Assembly (NCBI GenBank): GCA_028583415.1
Contig: CM053265.1
Span: 33,130,794 to 33,194,793 of the forward strand
Source of the DNA: Protea cynaroides
Lineage: Eukaryota > Streptophyta > Magnoliopsida > Proteales > Proteaceae
Direction of reading: 5' to 3'
DNA length: 64,000 nucleotides
The notes beneath the pieces were generated by a model that worked only from the letters and a program-made list of their open reading frames with translations, did no database searches and was not told where the DNA came from. Positions within the stretch are counted from its first letter, which is position 1. The number at the start of each line of letters is the position of its first letter. This document shows, piece by piece, positions 20,913-34,055 of this stretch. The translations under genes were made by a program, and so were the position numbers.

Positions 20913-23217
20913 TGTCACAGCCGAATTCTGCACTATTCAGAATGGTGTGATGAACCGCTAATAAACCAACGGTTCAACCAGGATCTCAAATAGGCTATCC
21001 CCATTTTTTCAGAACCCCATACATCCATAATCATAATCAGAGTAAATACACAATAACGGAAGTCTTATAATAAGAAGAACTGAGAATCTATGTGATATTA
21101 AAATTTAAATAATAATTTATTCTGTTTTAACTGAGACATAAATATTTAAATACCAAAAACATATCTTAATAAAACCAAATAAAGAAACCTATAAAATATC
21201 TAATCAAATACACATGAGTTGCACTTGCAAGAGGAGTCGTGTATATCCACTTCAGCTCCAGCTTCCATTGCTGCCACGTCCCCATATGCAGACGCATTCA
21301 TGTAATCTTCAACGGTATAACCTGCATCATCAACTAAAAATATTCGACGTCGAGGGGTGAGCACACATCATGGCTCAGTGAGTAGCCAATACAATGCAAC
21401 AATACATATGCATGCAATCAATTTATATCTTTGGTCCGGTTTAAAGTTTGCAGTATGCAATAGAAAGGTTTAGGTAGTCAAAGGTCGCGTTTATTAATCC
21501 TGCCTCTATACACAAGTGTGTGACGTCACCCGAAGATCACGTTTAACGTCAACTAACATGCACCCAACCATGAACATTTATAACAAAGGTTAACGTTTAT
21601 TGCTATATATTGCCATACCAACACGTAAGCCCTTGTTGGCGAGGGCTACAAACTGGGCTCGCAACTAACCAATCCTAATGCCAAAAAGTGTATCCAAGGC
21701 CTCACCCCAGCATCCCTCAGAATGTCCATAGAGAAAGACCTAAGGCCCCCCGGTAGAGTCAGAGACTACAAGGACCGAGACCAACTCCCCTGATACTCTA
21801 CGACATAATAGTTCTGCCAAAGTAATGGCAATACAACGATGCCAATGCACAAGACTTGAGTTAGAGATAGAGCTAAAGTGCTGAGACCTGCCAAAGGTTA
21901 ACGTTTATTGACGTTCTCATCACACCCCCCCTGATACTCGCTCGCATCAAGTACATCAACCACACACATACAAGCACATGCCTATTCCTATCATCATCAT
22001 CATCATCATGTTATAAACAATAAAGTAAATATGCATGAACAAGTAATAGAAATATTGGATGGGATGTTGTATGCACATTACAAACATATTCGCATAGAAT
22101 CAAGCATGGCATATGACTCATGAAAATAGAAAACAGTTTTGTTATTAACCAGTTAGTTTAGAGTTCTGGTTCCTCAACTCAGTTTGCTAAAAGATACTTT
22201 TTCAAGCTTTAGAATCACCTTTACAATGTTATTATATTGTTAGAAGAACTAACAAAGTCGATAGAATTTAATTAGAATTAATTCCTGATTTTAAAACCAC
22301 TCTGTTAACTGAGGGTCGGAGGTAGGGTCGGAGTCCTGATCGACCCTGGGTGCGACCCTCCCTTAACTCTGAACATCCCGAACACTGAGGGTTGATGGTC
22401 AGAATCACCTAGGGTCGGATGGTCATCGACCCTTGGTGCGACCCTCTGTGAACTTTGGTCCAATTCCCTCTTTTTAATCCATTCTTCGTGTTTGGGTCCT
22501 ATGGCTTGCTTCAACATTCCATTCAACATTCATTCCATGGTCTAGAACCATGAATCATCCACCTAAATAGCTTTCATTCATTTTTCTATCGTTTTCCATG
22601 AAAACCTAACCATAGATTGATGGTTTGGGTTTCTCCGAGATCACACTCTCACCAATAACTAACCTAAGGTCTGTAGAAACTCATGGAATTAGTATCCATA
22701 CCAGAGAAGAATAATCCTTCTCTGCAACTCTTCTCTTTTGGCTTAATTCTCTTCCTTGTTTCTCTTCTTCTTCTTTTCCTTCTCTTCTCTTTCTCTCAGT
22801 TCAATTAGGGTTGTGAAAGGAGTGAAAGTGGCTCTGGGACATCCTTTAAATAGAGTAGGAACATCCTAAAATAAGTCCCTTTGAGATTAGGAAAGAATCC
22901 CAATCAAAAATTAGGAAATTTCCTAATTCTATTTCCTACGATAACCGAGGGTAGATCGGAGGGTCGATGATCCCGTCGACCCTAGGGTTCTAAGCTGTCC
23001 GACCCTCCCTTCAAAACTGAGGGTCTGAGTTTCTGTTTTAGGAGGTCCGACCCTGCTTAGCTGGGTATGCGACCCTTCCTCTATTTTAAGTATTTTTGGG
23101 TCGATTTGATACCTGGGATCTCGATCTCCCTCACGCCCTTGGTCCATTTGACTCGACCATGACGGGTAAACCTGGTTCAAGGTGGTAAGACCTGGTTAGA
23201 TTGACACGGGTTTCACA
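20913..23217 (-). repeat. 5' LTR, element B
   Basis: 2305 bp, TGTCACAGCCG...GGTTTCACA on the plus strand. Pairs with 11309-13616. (ATC)6 near 21993; GGGTCGA-type clusters near 22312-22445 and 22945-23105. The GACGTC core has decayed to GACATC (22837-22844), a CpG loss. Confidence 0.94.
22837..22853 (-). promoter_or_regulatory. LTR core promoter, element B
   Basis: Minus strand CTATTTAAAGGATGTCC. The TATA-like box is intact and the adjoining palindrome has one CpG transition. Confidence 0.6.
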
Positions 23218-25198
23218 TTTTCTCTCTCTCTTTCGACGTCTCTCTTTCTACTTCTCTCTCTCCTCTCTCTCTCCCACTCTCTCTTTTTTTTTCTCTCTCT
23301 CTACACTCCCTTTTTTATTTTTCTCTCTTTCTAGTTCACTGACTCTCTCTCTACTTCTCTCTATCTCTCTCTTTCTTTTCTACCACTCTCTTTAAACTTT
23401 TCCCTCTCTTTCTCTCTCTCCCTCTTTACTTCTTCTTCTCTCTCTCTTTCCTCTTTCTACTTCACTTTCTCTCTCTCACTACCTCATTCCCTCTTTCTAT
23501 TTGTCCCTCTCTCCCTCCTCTTCCTCTCTCTCTTTTTCATCTCTCGCTCTTTCTCTTTCCTGCTTTTCCCTTCACTCTCTCTTTCTACTTCTCTCTCTCG
23601 TTCTCTTTCTCTTTCTCTTTGTCCCCCTCTTTTTAGTTCTCTGTTTCCTCTCTTTGTACTTCTCTCACTCTATCTCTCTCTCTCCCTTATTCTCTTCTCA
23701 CTCTCTCCCTCATTCTCTCTCTATCTCTCTCTCCCCCACATTTTCTCTCTCCACTTAGCTTACTTTATCTTTCTTTCTCTCTTACTCTCTCTCCCTCTTT
23801 CTACTACTCTCTCTTTCTCTCTCTTTCTCTACTTAGCTCTCTTTCTCTTTCTCTCTCTCCTTCTTCTCTATGTATCTTTTTACTCTCTCTCTCTCTCCCT
23901 CTCCCTCTCTCTCTCTCTTTTTCTCTCTCCCTCTCTATCTCTCTCTCCTTCTACTTATTTCTCTCTACTTCTCTCTCTCTCTTTCTACTTCTCTATCTCT
24001 CTATCTCTCTCTACTTTTCACTCTCTCTTTCTATTCTCTCTCTCCCTGCTTCACACCCTTTCTCTCTCTCAACTTCTCCCTCTCTCTACCTCTCTCTTTC
24101 TACTTCTCTCTCTACTTCTCTCCCTCTCCGTCTCTCATTCATCTTCTCTCTGTCACTCTCTACTTCCCTCTCCCACTCATTTTATGTCCTTCTATTGTAC
24201 TCCCCCTCTCTCTCAATCTCTATCACCCTCTCTCTCTCTTTCTCGCTCTTTTCACTTCCCTCTCTCTAACTCTATTTCTCTCTCTACTTCTCTCCCTCTC
24301 TCTCTCTCTCACTTTCATCTTCTCTCTCTCTCACTTTCTGCTTCTCTCTCTCTCTTACTTTTGACGTCCCTCTTTCTCTACTTGTCTCACTCTCTCCCTT
24401 CTTCCTCTCATTCTAATTTTCTCTCTCTTTTTACTTCTCCCTCTCTCTCTCTTTTCCCTTTCTACTTTACTTTCTCTCTCTCTCTATCACTTTCCCTCTC
24501 CCTATTTTTCCCTCTTTCTCTCCTCTCTCTCTTTCTCTCTTTCTACTCTCACTCTTTCTCTCTCTCCCTTTTTCCCTTCTCTCTCTTTCTACTTCTCTTT
24601 CTCTTTTTTTCTTTCTCCCTCTCTTTTTAGTTCTCTCTCTCTCCTCTCTTTCCACTTCTCTCTCTCATTCTCTCTCTCCCTCATTCTCTCTCTCCCTCTC
24701 TCTCCTCTCTCTATCATTCTTTCTCTCCTTTCTCTGTCTCACTCTATCTCCTTCTCTCTTCTTCCTTATACTTCTCTCTCCCTTTCTAGTTCTCTTCTCT
24801 CTCTCTCTATCTCACTCTCCCTCCCTCTCTCTTTATACTTCTCTCTCTCTCTTCTAGTTCTCTCCCTCTCTCTCTATATATATCTCACTCTCCCCCTCTC
24901 TCTCTTTCTATCTCCATCTCTCAAAATATACATGTCTCTCTCTCACTCTCTCTTCCAACATCTCTCTTTCTCTTTCACTCTTTGTTCTTTTCTCTCTCTA
25001 TTCCTCTATATCTCTCTCTTTTAACTTCTCTCATTCTCTCTCCCCCTCTCTTTTTTGTCTCCCTCTCTAACTACTCTCTTTCTCTCTCTCTTTCTATCTC
25101 TCTCTAAGTAGTCTCTCTCTCTCACTCTCTTTCTCTCTCTCTCTTTCTACTACTCTCCCTCTCTCTCTACTTCTCTCTCTCTCTCTCTTTATTTTTCT

Positions 25199-25242
<44 letters not shown>

Positions 25243-25910
25243 ACTTCTCTCTCTCTTTACTTCTCTCTCTTTCACTTTCTACTTCTCCCACTTCTCCCTC
25301 TCTTTCAACTTATCGCCCTCTCTTTCTACTTTACTCTTTCTTTCTACTTCTCTCTCTATATTTTTACTTTTCTCTTTCTCTCTTTCTATGTCTCTCTTTC
25401 TACTTCTCTCTCTTCTCCCTCTCTTTTTACTTCTCTTCCACTCTTTCTACTTCTCTCTCCCCATCTCTCTCTTCCTTTGTACTTTTCTCTCTCTCTTTCT
25501 ACATCTCTCTTTCTACTTCTCTCTCTCTCTCTCAATCTCTCTCTCTCTTTCTACTCTCCCTCTTTCTCTCTCTTTTCTATTTTTTCTCTTTCTACTTCGC
25601 TATCTCTCTCTTTCTACTTCTCTCTCTCTCTCTCCTTTATCATTATATTTTTAAATCTTTCTCTCTCTCCCTCTCTCCCTCTCTCTCTTTTTCTCTCTTC
25701 TCTCTTTCTACTTCTCTTTCTCTCCCACACACTCTCTCTCTTCTCTCCCACTCTCACACTCGCTCTCTCTCCGTTTCAAAATCTCTCTTTCCCTTATCTC
25801 TCTGTCCTTCTCTGTCTCTCTCTTTCCACTTCTCTATCTTTCTCTCTATCTATTTTGCTGTCTCGCTTTCTCCCTCTCTCTCCCCTTTTACCTCTCTCTT
25901 TCTGACATCT

Positions 25911-25974
25911 CATGTCTCTCGTCTCTCTATCTCTCTCTTTCTACTTCTCTCTCTCTCTCTCTCTCTCTCTTTCT

Positions 25975-26012
<38 letters not shown>

Positions 26013-29000
26013 ACTTCTCCCTCTTTCTACTTCCCTCTCTGTCTCTCTCTCTTTCTACTATTATCTCATTCTCTCTTTGTCGCTGTCCCTCTTTCTTCTT
26101 TTCTCTCTCTACTGCTCTATCCCCCTCCTCTCTCTTTCCTCTCTCTCTCTCTCTATTTCTCTACTTCTCTCTTGCCCTCTCTTTCTGCTTATCCCTCTCT
26201 TTTTATCTCTCTACTTCTCTCTCGCTTTTCTCTCTCTTTCTTCTCACTCTCTCCCTTTCTCTTTCTCTCTCTCTTTTTCTCTCTCTTTCTACTTCTCTCT
26301 CTTTCTCACTCTCTACTTCTCTCACTCTCTCTTTCTCTTTCTACTCCCTCTCTCTCTCCCCCTCTTTCTCTCTCCCTCACTCTCTCTTTCCCCCTCTCTT
26401 TCTACCTCTCTCACATTATCTATCTACTTCTCTCTCTTTCTCTCTCTCTCCCTTTCTCTCTCTCTTTGTCCCTGTCTCTCTCTCTTTTTCTACATCATTC
26501 TCTCTGTATCACTCTCTCTATCTCTCTCTTTTTCTTCATCTCTCTATTTCAACTTTCCTCTCTTTCTTTCTCTCTCCACTTCTCTCACTCTCTCTCTCAT
26601 TTTCTTTCTATTTCTCTTACTTTCTCACTCCCTACTTCTTCCTCTCTCTCTTTCTTTCAACTTAACTCTCTCTTTCTCCCTTTCTTTCTCTCCCTTTTTT
26701 TCCCTCTCTACTTCTCTTTATCTCTCTCTTTTTCTCTCTCATACATAGGCTCTCTTTCTCTCTTTCTCTTTCTACTTTTCTCTTTCAACTTCTCTCTCTT
26801 TCTCACTCTCTATCTATTTTGCTCTATCTTTATCTCTCTATATCTTTTGCTCTATCTTTATCTCTCTTTCTTTCTCTCTCTCTCTATCTCTATCTCTACT
26901 TAGCTCACTTTTTATTACTCTCTCCATCTACTCTCTCTCCCTCTTTCTACTACTCTCTCCTCTTCTCTCTCTCTCTACTTAGCTCTCTTTCTCTTAATCT
27001 CTCTCCTTCTCTATCTCTCTTTTCACTTTCCCTCATACACTTTCTCATTCTCTCTTTCTCACTCTCTTCATGTCTCTCTATTTCTACTTCTTTCTCTCCC
27101 TATCTCTCTCTCTCTATCTTTCTACTTCTACCTCTCTCTTTCTCTCTCCACCTTTCTCTCGCTCTCTCTCTTTCTACTTCTCACTCTCTTTCTCTACCTC
27201 CCTCTCTCCTTTCACTCTCTTTCCTTTCTCTCTCTCCCTTGTTTCTCTCTCTCTCTCTCTTTCCCACTTCTACTCTCTCTCTCCCTCTCTCTTTCTACTT
27301 CTCTCTCTACATCTCATTTTCTCTCTCTACTTCTCTCTTTCTGTCTCTTTGTCTACTTCTTTCCCTCTCTCTCTCCCTCACTCTTTGCTTCTCTCTCTCT
27401 CTCACTTTCTACGTCCCTCTTTCTCTACTCTCTCTCTCTCTCTTTCTACTATCTCTCTCTCTCCTTTCTCTCATTCCGTGAACTCTTGTTTTACTATCTC
27501 TCTCTCTCTCTCTCCTTTCTACTTCTCTCTCTCTCACTCTTTCTCTATCTCTTTGTCTTTTACATCTCCCTCTCTCTTCGTATCTCCTTTTATGTCGCTC
27601 TTTACTACAATGTCTCTCTCACTCTACTTCTCTCTCTCACTTTCTACTTCTCTCCCACTCTCTACTTTTCCATCTCTCTCTTTCTCACTTTCTCTCTCTT
27701 ATCTCTCTCTTTCTCTCTCTATTTCTACTTCTCTCTCTTTACTTCTCTCTCTCTCTACATCTCTCTCTTTCTTTATCCCTTCTCTCTTTTTACTTTTCTT
27801 TCTCTCTTTCTCTCTCTCTCTCTCTCTCATTCTTTCTACTTCATTCTCCCTATTTCCCTCTCTCCATATATCTTTCGTTCTCTCTCTCTCTCTCTCTTTC
27901 TCTTTCTACTTCTCCCCTACTCTCTCTCTTTCGACTTCTCACTCTCTCTTTATCTCTCTACTTCTCTCTCTTTACTCCCTCTGTTTCTTTTCTCTCTCTT
28001 TCTACTTCTCTCTCTCTCTCCTACTTCTCTCTCTTTCTTACTCTCTTTCCCTTTCTACTCTCTCTCCCTTTCTCTTTCCCCCTTTCTCTCTCTCACTTTA
28101 TCATACTACTTCTCTCTCTATCTCTCTTTGTCACTCTCTCTCTCTTTCTCCCTCTCTCTCTCTCTGTCTACTTCTTTCTATTTACTTATTTCTTTCTATC
28201 TCCTTTTTTTCTCCCTCTCTCTCTATTTCAATTTTACTCTTTCCTTGTCTCTATACTTCTCTCTCGCTCCCTCTATTTTCTTTTTACTTCTCTCACTTTC
28301 TCACTCCCTACACTCTCTCTCCCTCTCCCTATTTCAACTTCTCTCTCCCTTTCTCCCTTTCTTTATCTCCAATTTTCTATTTCTCTCTCTACATTCGTCT
28401 ATCTCTCTCTTTCTCTCTCTCTCACACATACTCTCTCTTTATACCTCTCTTTCTAGTTCTCTCTCTCTCTCACTGCCTACTTCTCTCTCTCTCACTATCT
28501 ACTTCTCTCTCTCTTTCTCTATCTCTCTTTGTCTCACACTTTCTTTCTCTCTATCTCAATCTCTACTTAGCTTACTTTCTCTTTCTCTCTCTCCTACTCT
28601 CTCTCCCTCTTTCTACTACTCCCTCTCCCTCTCTCTCCCTCTACTTAGCTCTCTCTCTCTCTTTCTCTCTCTCCTTCTTCTCTATGTATCTTTTTACTCT
28701 CTCCCACTCACTCTATCTCTCTCTCTCTCTATTTCTACTTCTTTCTCTCTACTTCTCTCTCTCTCTTTCTACTTTTCTCTCTTTCTCTACCTCTCTCTAC
28801 TTTTCACTCTCTCTCGCTTTCTACATCTCACTCTCTTTCTCTACCTCTCTCCCTTTTCACTCTCTCTTTCTTCTCTCTCTCCCCACTTTCTCTCTCTTTC
28901 TACATCTCTCTCTCTCTTTCTGCTTCGCTCCTTTCTAATACTCTACTTCTCTCTACCTCTCTCTTTTTACTTTTCTCTCTCTACCTCTCCTTCTCTCTCT

Positions 29001-29294
29001 ACATCTCTCCCTCTATCTCTCTATCTCTCTCTCTCTCCCCCTTTCATCTATTTTCTCTCACTCTTTGCATCCCTCATTCTCACTTTCTATGTCCTTTTTC
29101 TAATCTCAATCTCTCTCTCCCCCTCTCTCTTTCCTCTCTTTCTACTTCTCTCTCTAACTCTCTTTCTTTCCCTCTACTTCTCTCCCACTCCCTCTCTCAC
29201 TTTCATCTTCTTTCTCTCTCTCTCACTCTCTGCTTCTCTCTCTCCTACTTTCTATGTCCCACTTTCTCTACTCTACGCTCTCTCTGTTTTGTAC

Positions 29295-29342
<48 letters not shown>

Positions 29343-30649
29343 TTACTTCTCCCTTTTTCTCTCTTTTCTCTTTCTACTTTACTTTCCCTCTCTCTATCTC
29401 TTTCCCTCCCTCTATTTTTCCCTTTCTCCTCTCTCTCGCTCTCTTTTTCTACTCTCTCTCTTTCTCTCTCTAGCTTTTTCCCTTCCCTCCCTCTTTCTAC
29501 TTCTCTCTCTCTGTTTCTCTTTCTCTTTCTCCCTTTCTTTTTAGTTCTCTCTCACTCTCCTCTCTTTCTACTTCTCTCTCTCTATCTCTCTCTCGCTCAT
29601 TCTCTTCTCTCTCTTTCCCTCATTCCCTCTCTCTACCTACCTCACTTTCTCTTTCTCCTACTCTACCTCCCTCTTTCTACTACTCTCGCTATCTCTCCCT
29701 CTCTCTCTCTACATAGCTCTCTTTCTCTTTCTCTCTCAACTTCTTCTCTATGTCTCTTTTTACTCTCTCTCCCTCTCTCTCTTTCTCTCTCTCTTTCTAC
29801 TTCTCTCTCTCTCTCTTTCTACTTCTCTCTTTATCTTTCTCTACTTTTTACTCTCTCTCTCTTTCTACATCTCACCCTCTTTCTCTACCTCTCTCCATTT
29901 CCACTCTCTCTTTCTTTTCTCTCTCTCTCTCCCTCTGTTTCTTTCACTCTTTTTACTTTTCTCTCTTTATTTCACCTTCGCTCCCTTTCTATCTCTCTCT
30001 ACCTCTCCTTCTCTCTCTTTACTTTTCACCCTCTCTCTTTCTCTCTTTCGTCTTCTCTCTCTCTCTCTCACTCTTTGCTTCCCTCCCTCTCACTTTATAT
30101 GTCCTTCTTTTTCAACTCTTTCTATCTCTCTCCCTCTCTCTTTCCCTCTCATTCTACTTCTCTCACTCTTTAACTCTCTTTCTACTTTTCTACCTCTCTC
30201 TCTCCCACTTTCATCTTTTCTCTCTATCTTTCACTCTCTACTTCTCTCTCTTTCTCTACCCTCTCCCTCTCTATCTCTCTTTTCAATCTCTCTTTTTCTA
30301 CTTCTTTCTCTCTCTTCATGTCTCTCTCTCTTTTTACTTCTCCCTCTCTCTCTTGTCTCTTTCTACTTCACTTTCTCTCTCTTTCTCTCCTCTTCTACTC
30401 TCTCTCTTTCTCTCTCCCTTTTCTCCTTCCCTCCCTCTTTCTACTTCTCTCTATCTCTTTTTCTATTTTTCCCACCCATTTGAGTTCTCTTTCTCTCCTC
30501 TCTTTCTACTTCTCTCTCTCTCGCTCTCTCTGCCACATTGTCTCTCTCTCTCTCTCCTCTCTCTCTCATTCTCTCTCTCTCCTCTCCCTGTCTCACTCCT
30601 TCTCCTTCTCTCTCTCTTTATCTCACTTCTCTCTCTCATTCTATTTCTC

Positions 30650-30706
<57 letters not shown>

Positions 30707-31003
30707 CATATATCTCCCTCTCTCTCTCTCTATCTCTTTCTCTCCCAATCTCTCATAATATATATATGTCTCTCTCTCATACTCTCTCTTTCTACATTTC
30801 TCTCTCTCTCTCTCTTTCTTCTTCTCTCATTCTCTCTTTTTCTCTTCTCTCTTTGTTCTTTTTTCTCTCTATTTCTCTATATCTCTCTCTTTCTACTTCT
30901 CTCTCTCTCTCTTTTTCTGTAGCTCTCCAAACTTCTTTCCCTCTATCTCTCACTCTCTTTTTCTCTATCTCTCTACTTCACCCCCTCTCTCTCTACTTCT
31001 CCC

Positions 31004-31063
<60 letters not shown>

Positions 31064-31496
31064 AATTTTCTACATTTTTTCTCTTTACTTCCCTCTCTCT
31101 CACTTTCAACTTCACTCACTTCTCCCACTCTTCTAACTTATCGCCCTCTCCATTTATTTCTCTCTCTCTTTGTACTTCTCTCCCCTTCTCTCTCTATATT
31201 TCTACGTCTCCCTTTTTCTCTTTCTACGTCTCTCTTTCTACTTCTCTCTCTTTCTCTCTTTCTCTCTCTACTACCCTTCTCTTTCTACTTCTCTCTCTTT
31301 TCCCACTCTTTCTACTTCTCTCCCTCTCTTTCTACTTTTCTCTCTCCATCTCTATCTTTCTTTTTACTTTTTTCTCTCTCTCTTTCGACATCTCTCTCTC
31401 TCTCTCTCTCTCTCTCCCTCTCTCTCTTTCCCTCTCTTTCTACTCTCCCTTTTCAATTTTTCTCTCTTTCTACTTTGCTGTCTCTCTCCTTCTACT

Positions 31497-31548
<52 letters not shown>

Positions 31549-32529
31549 CTACCTCTCTCTTTCTACTTCTCTCTCTCCCTCTTCACTTCTCCTTCTCTCT
31601 CTTTTCTCTTTCGACTTCACTTTCTCTCTCTCTCTCTACCTCATTCCCTCATTTTATTTTCCCTCTCTCCCTCCTCTCTCTCTCTTTTTCTTCTCTTACT
31701 CTTTCCCTCTCCCGCTTTTCCCGTTCTCTCTCACATTCTACTTTTCTCCCTCTTTCTTATACTCTTTCTCTTTGTCCCTCTCTTTTTAGTTCTCTCTCTC
31801 CTCCCTTTGTACTTCTCTCACTCTATCTCTCTCTATCTCTCTCTCTCCCTCATTCACTCTCTACTTAGCTCACTTTCTCTATCTTTCACTCTTACTCTCT
31901 CTCCCTCTCTCTACTATTCTCTCTTTCTCTCTCTCTCTACTTAGCTCTCTTTCTCTTTCTCACTCTCTCCTACTTCTCTATGTATCTTTTTACTCTCTCT
32001 CTCCCCCTCTCCCCCTCTCTTTCTCACTCTCCCTATCTCTCTCTTTCTACTTCTTTCTCTCTACTTCTCTCTCTCTCTTTCTACATCTTTGTCTCTCTAT
32101 CACTCTCTACTTTTCACTATCTCTTTCTTTTCTCTCTCTCCCTCTGTTTCTCTCTCTCATTCTACATGTCTCTCCCTTCCTACTTCACTCTCTTTCTCTC
32201 TCTCTACTTCTCCCTCTATTTGCTACTCTCTTTCTACTTCTCTCTCTCTACCTTTACTTCTCTCTCTCTACTTCTCTCCCTCGCTCTCTCTTTCATATTC
32301 TCTCTCTCACTCTCCGCTTCCCTCTCTCTTACTTTTTATGTCCTATTGTACTCTATCTCCATGTCTCTCACACCCTCTCCCACTCTCTTTTCCTCTCTTT
32401 CAACTTCTTTCTCTCTCTAAATCTCATTATCTCTCTACTTCTCTCCCTCTCTCTCACTCACTTCCATCTTCTCTCTCTCTCACATTCTGCTTCTCTCTCT
32501 CTTACTTTTGACGTCCCTCTTTCTCTACT

Positions 32530-32577
<48 letters not shown>

Positions 32578-33932
32578 CTCCTCTCTTTCTACTTCTCTCT
32601 CTCTTTTTGCTTCCCTCTCTCTCTCTCTCTCTTTTCTCTTTCTACTTTACTTTCTCTCTCTCTATCTCTCTTTCCCTCTCCCTATTTTTTCCTCTCTCTC
32701 ACCTCTCTTTATTTCTCTCTTTCTACTTGCACTCTTTCTCTCTCTCCCTTTTTCCCCTCTCTCTCTTTCTACTTCTCTTTCCCATTCTCTTTCTTCGTCT
32801 CTTTTTAGTTCTCCCTCTCACCTCTCATACTACTTCTCTCTCTCAATCTCTCTCTCTCCCTCATTCTCTCTCTCTTTCTCTCTCTCTCTCATTCTCTCTC
32901 TCCTTTCTCTGTCACACTCTCCCTCCCTCTCTCTTTATACTTCTCTCTCTCATTCTAGTTCCCTTCTCTCTCTCTCTCTATATCTCACTCTCCCTCTCTC
33001 TCTCTCTTTTTCTATCTCCATCTCTCATAATATCTTTGTCTCTCTCTCACACTCTCTCTTTCAACTTCTCTCTTTCTCTTTCCCTCTTTGTTCTTTTCTC
33101 TCTCAATTTCTCTATGTCTCTCTCTTTCAACTTCTCTCGTTCTCTCTCTCCCCCTCTTTTTCTGTCTCCCTCTCAAACTACTCTCTTTCTCTCCCTCTCT
33201 TTCTATCTCTCTCTCTCTAAGTACTCTCTCTCTCTCACTCTCTTTCGCTCTCTCTCTCTATCGACTTTTCTCCCTCCATAGACTTTTCTCTCTCTTTCTC
33301 TCTTTCTTTTTCGACTTCTCTCTCTCTCTCTCTTTTTCTACTTCTCTCTCTCTTTACTTTTCTCTCTCTCTCACTTTCTACTTCTCCCACTTCTCCCTCT
33401 CTTTCAACTTATCACCCTCTCTTTCTACTTCTCTCTCTCTTTCTACTTCTCTCTCTATCGTTCTACATCTCTTTTTCTCACTTTCTACGTCTCTCCTACT
33501 TATCCCTCCCTTTCTACTTCTTTCCCACTCTTTCTACTTCTCTCTCCCCATCTCTCTCTTTCTTTCTACTTCTCTCTCTCTCTCTCTCTCTTTCCACATC
33601 TCTCTTTCTACATCTCTCTTTCTACTTCTCTATCCCTCCTCTCTCTTTCTCCCTCTCCCTCTCTGTCTTTCTACTCTCCCTCTTTCTCTCTTTTTTCTAT
33701 TTTTTTCTCTTTCTACTGCGCTATCTCAATCATTCTACTTTTCTCTCTCTCTCTCTCTCCCTTCCTTTATCATTAAATTTTTAAATCTTTCTCTCTCTCT
33801 CTCTCTCTCCCTCTCTCCCTCTCTCTCTCTTTTTCTCTTCTCTCTTTCTACTCCACTTTCTCTCCCTCCCTCTCTCTCTCTTCTCTCTCACTCTCACACT
33901 TCCTCCCTCTCCCTTTCTACATCTTTCCCTTA

Positions 33933-33971
<39 letters not shown>

Positions 33972-34055
33972 ACTTCTCTATCTATCTCTTTATCTATTTC
34001 TCTGTCTCTCTTACTCTCTCTCTCTCTCTCTCCCCCCTTCTACATCTCTCTTCCT
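25911..34055 (+). repeat. One higher-order period of the CT satellite (about 8.1 kb)
   Basis: Begins and ends at the CATGTCTCTCGTCTC landmark. Translated by composition, the first 840 bases of this unit (25911-26748) and of the next (34056-34809) share a long ordered series of matching segments, ending at a shared CATACATA word. That is far more than two random CT tracts would share. Unit edges are arbitrary. Confidence 0.7.
30653..30713. repeat. (TA)25 microsatellite inside the CT satellite
   Basis: Fifty bases of perfect TA repeat (30653-30702), then TACATACATATAT. Paralogous positions in other modules carry only short TATATA runs (near 10670 and 24880), so this is a local expansion. Confidence 0.95.

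Larger units (their letters stand above)
11309..23217 (-). mobile_element. Element B: full-length Ty3/gypsy chromovirus (Tekay/Del-like)
   Basis: 11,909 bp with two LTRs of about 2.3 kb. A perfect 5-bp target duplication, TTTTC, flanks it at 11304-11308 and 23218-23222. The two sides rejoin into CT-satellite sequence that has an uninterrupted paralogue near 31341-31395 and 58201-58260. Order on the minus strand: 5' LTR, perfect primer site, leader with opposite-strand ORF, gag, PR, RT-RH, IN-chromodomain, polypurine tract, 3' LTR. Complete in structure but with stops and frameshifts in every domain. The outer end of the 3' LTR reads TAT instead of TGT (11309-11311), a post-insertion change. 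Confidence 0.96.

Noticed and set aside
27486..30173. An 895-codon open frame of the same type
   Set aside because: Same compositional cause; it tracks satellite modules, not a protein family.
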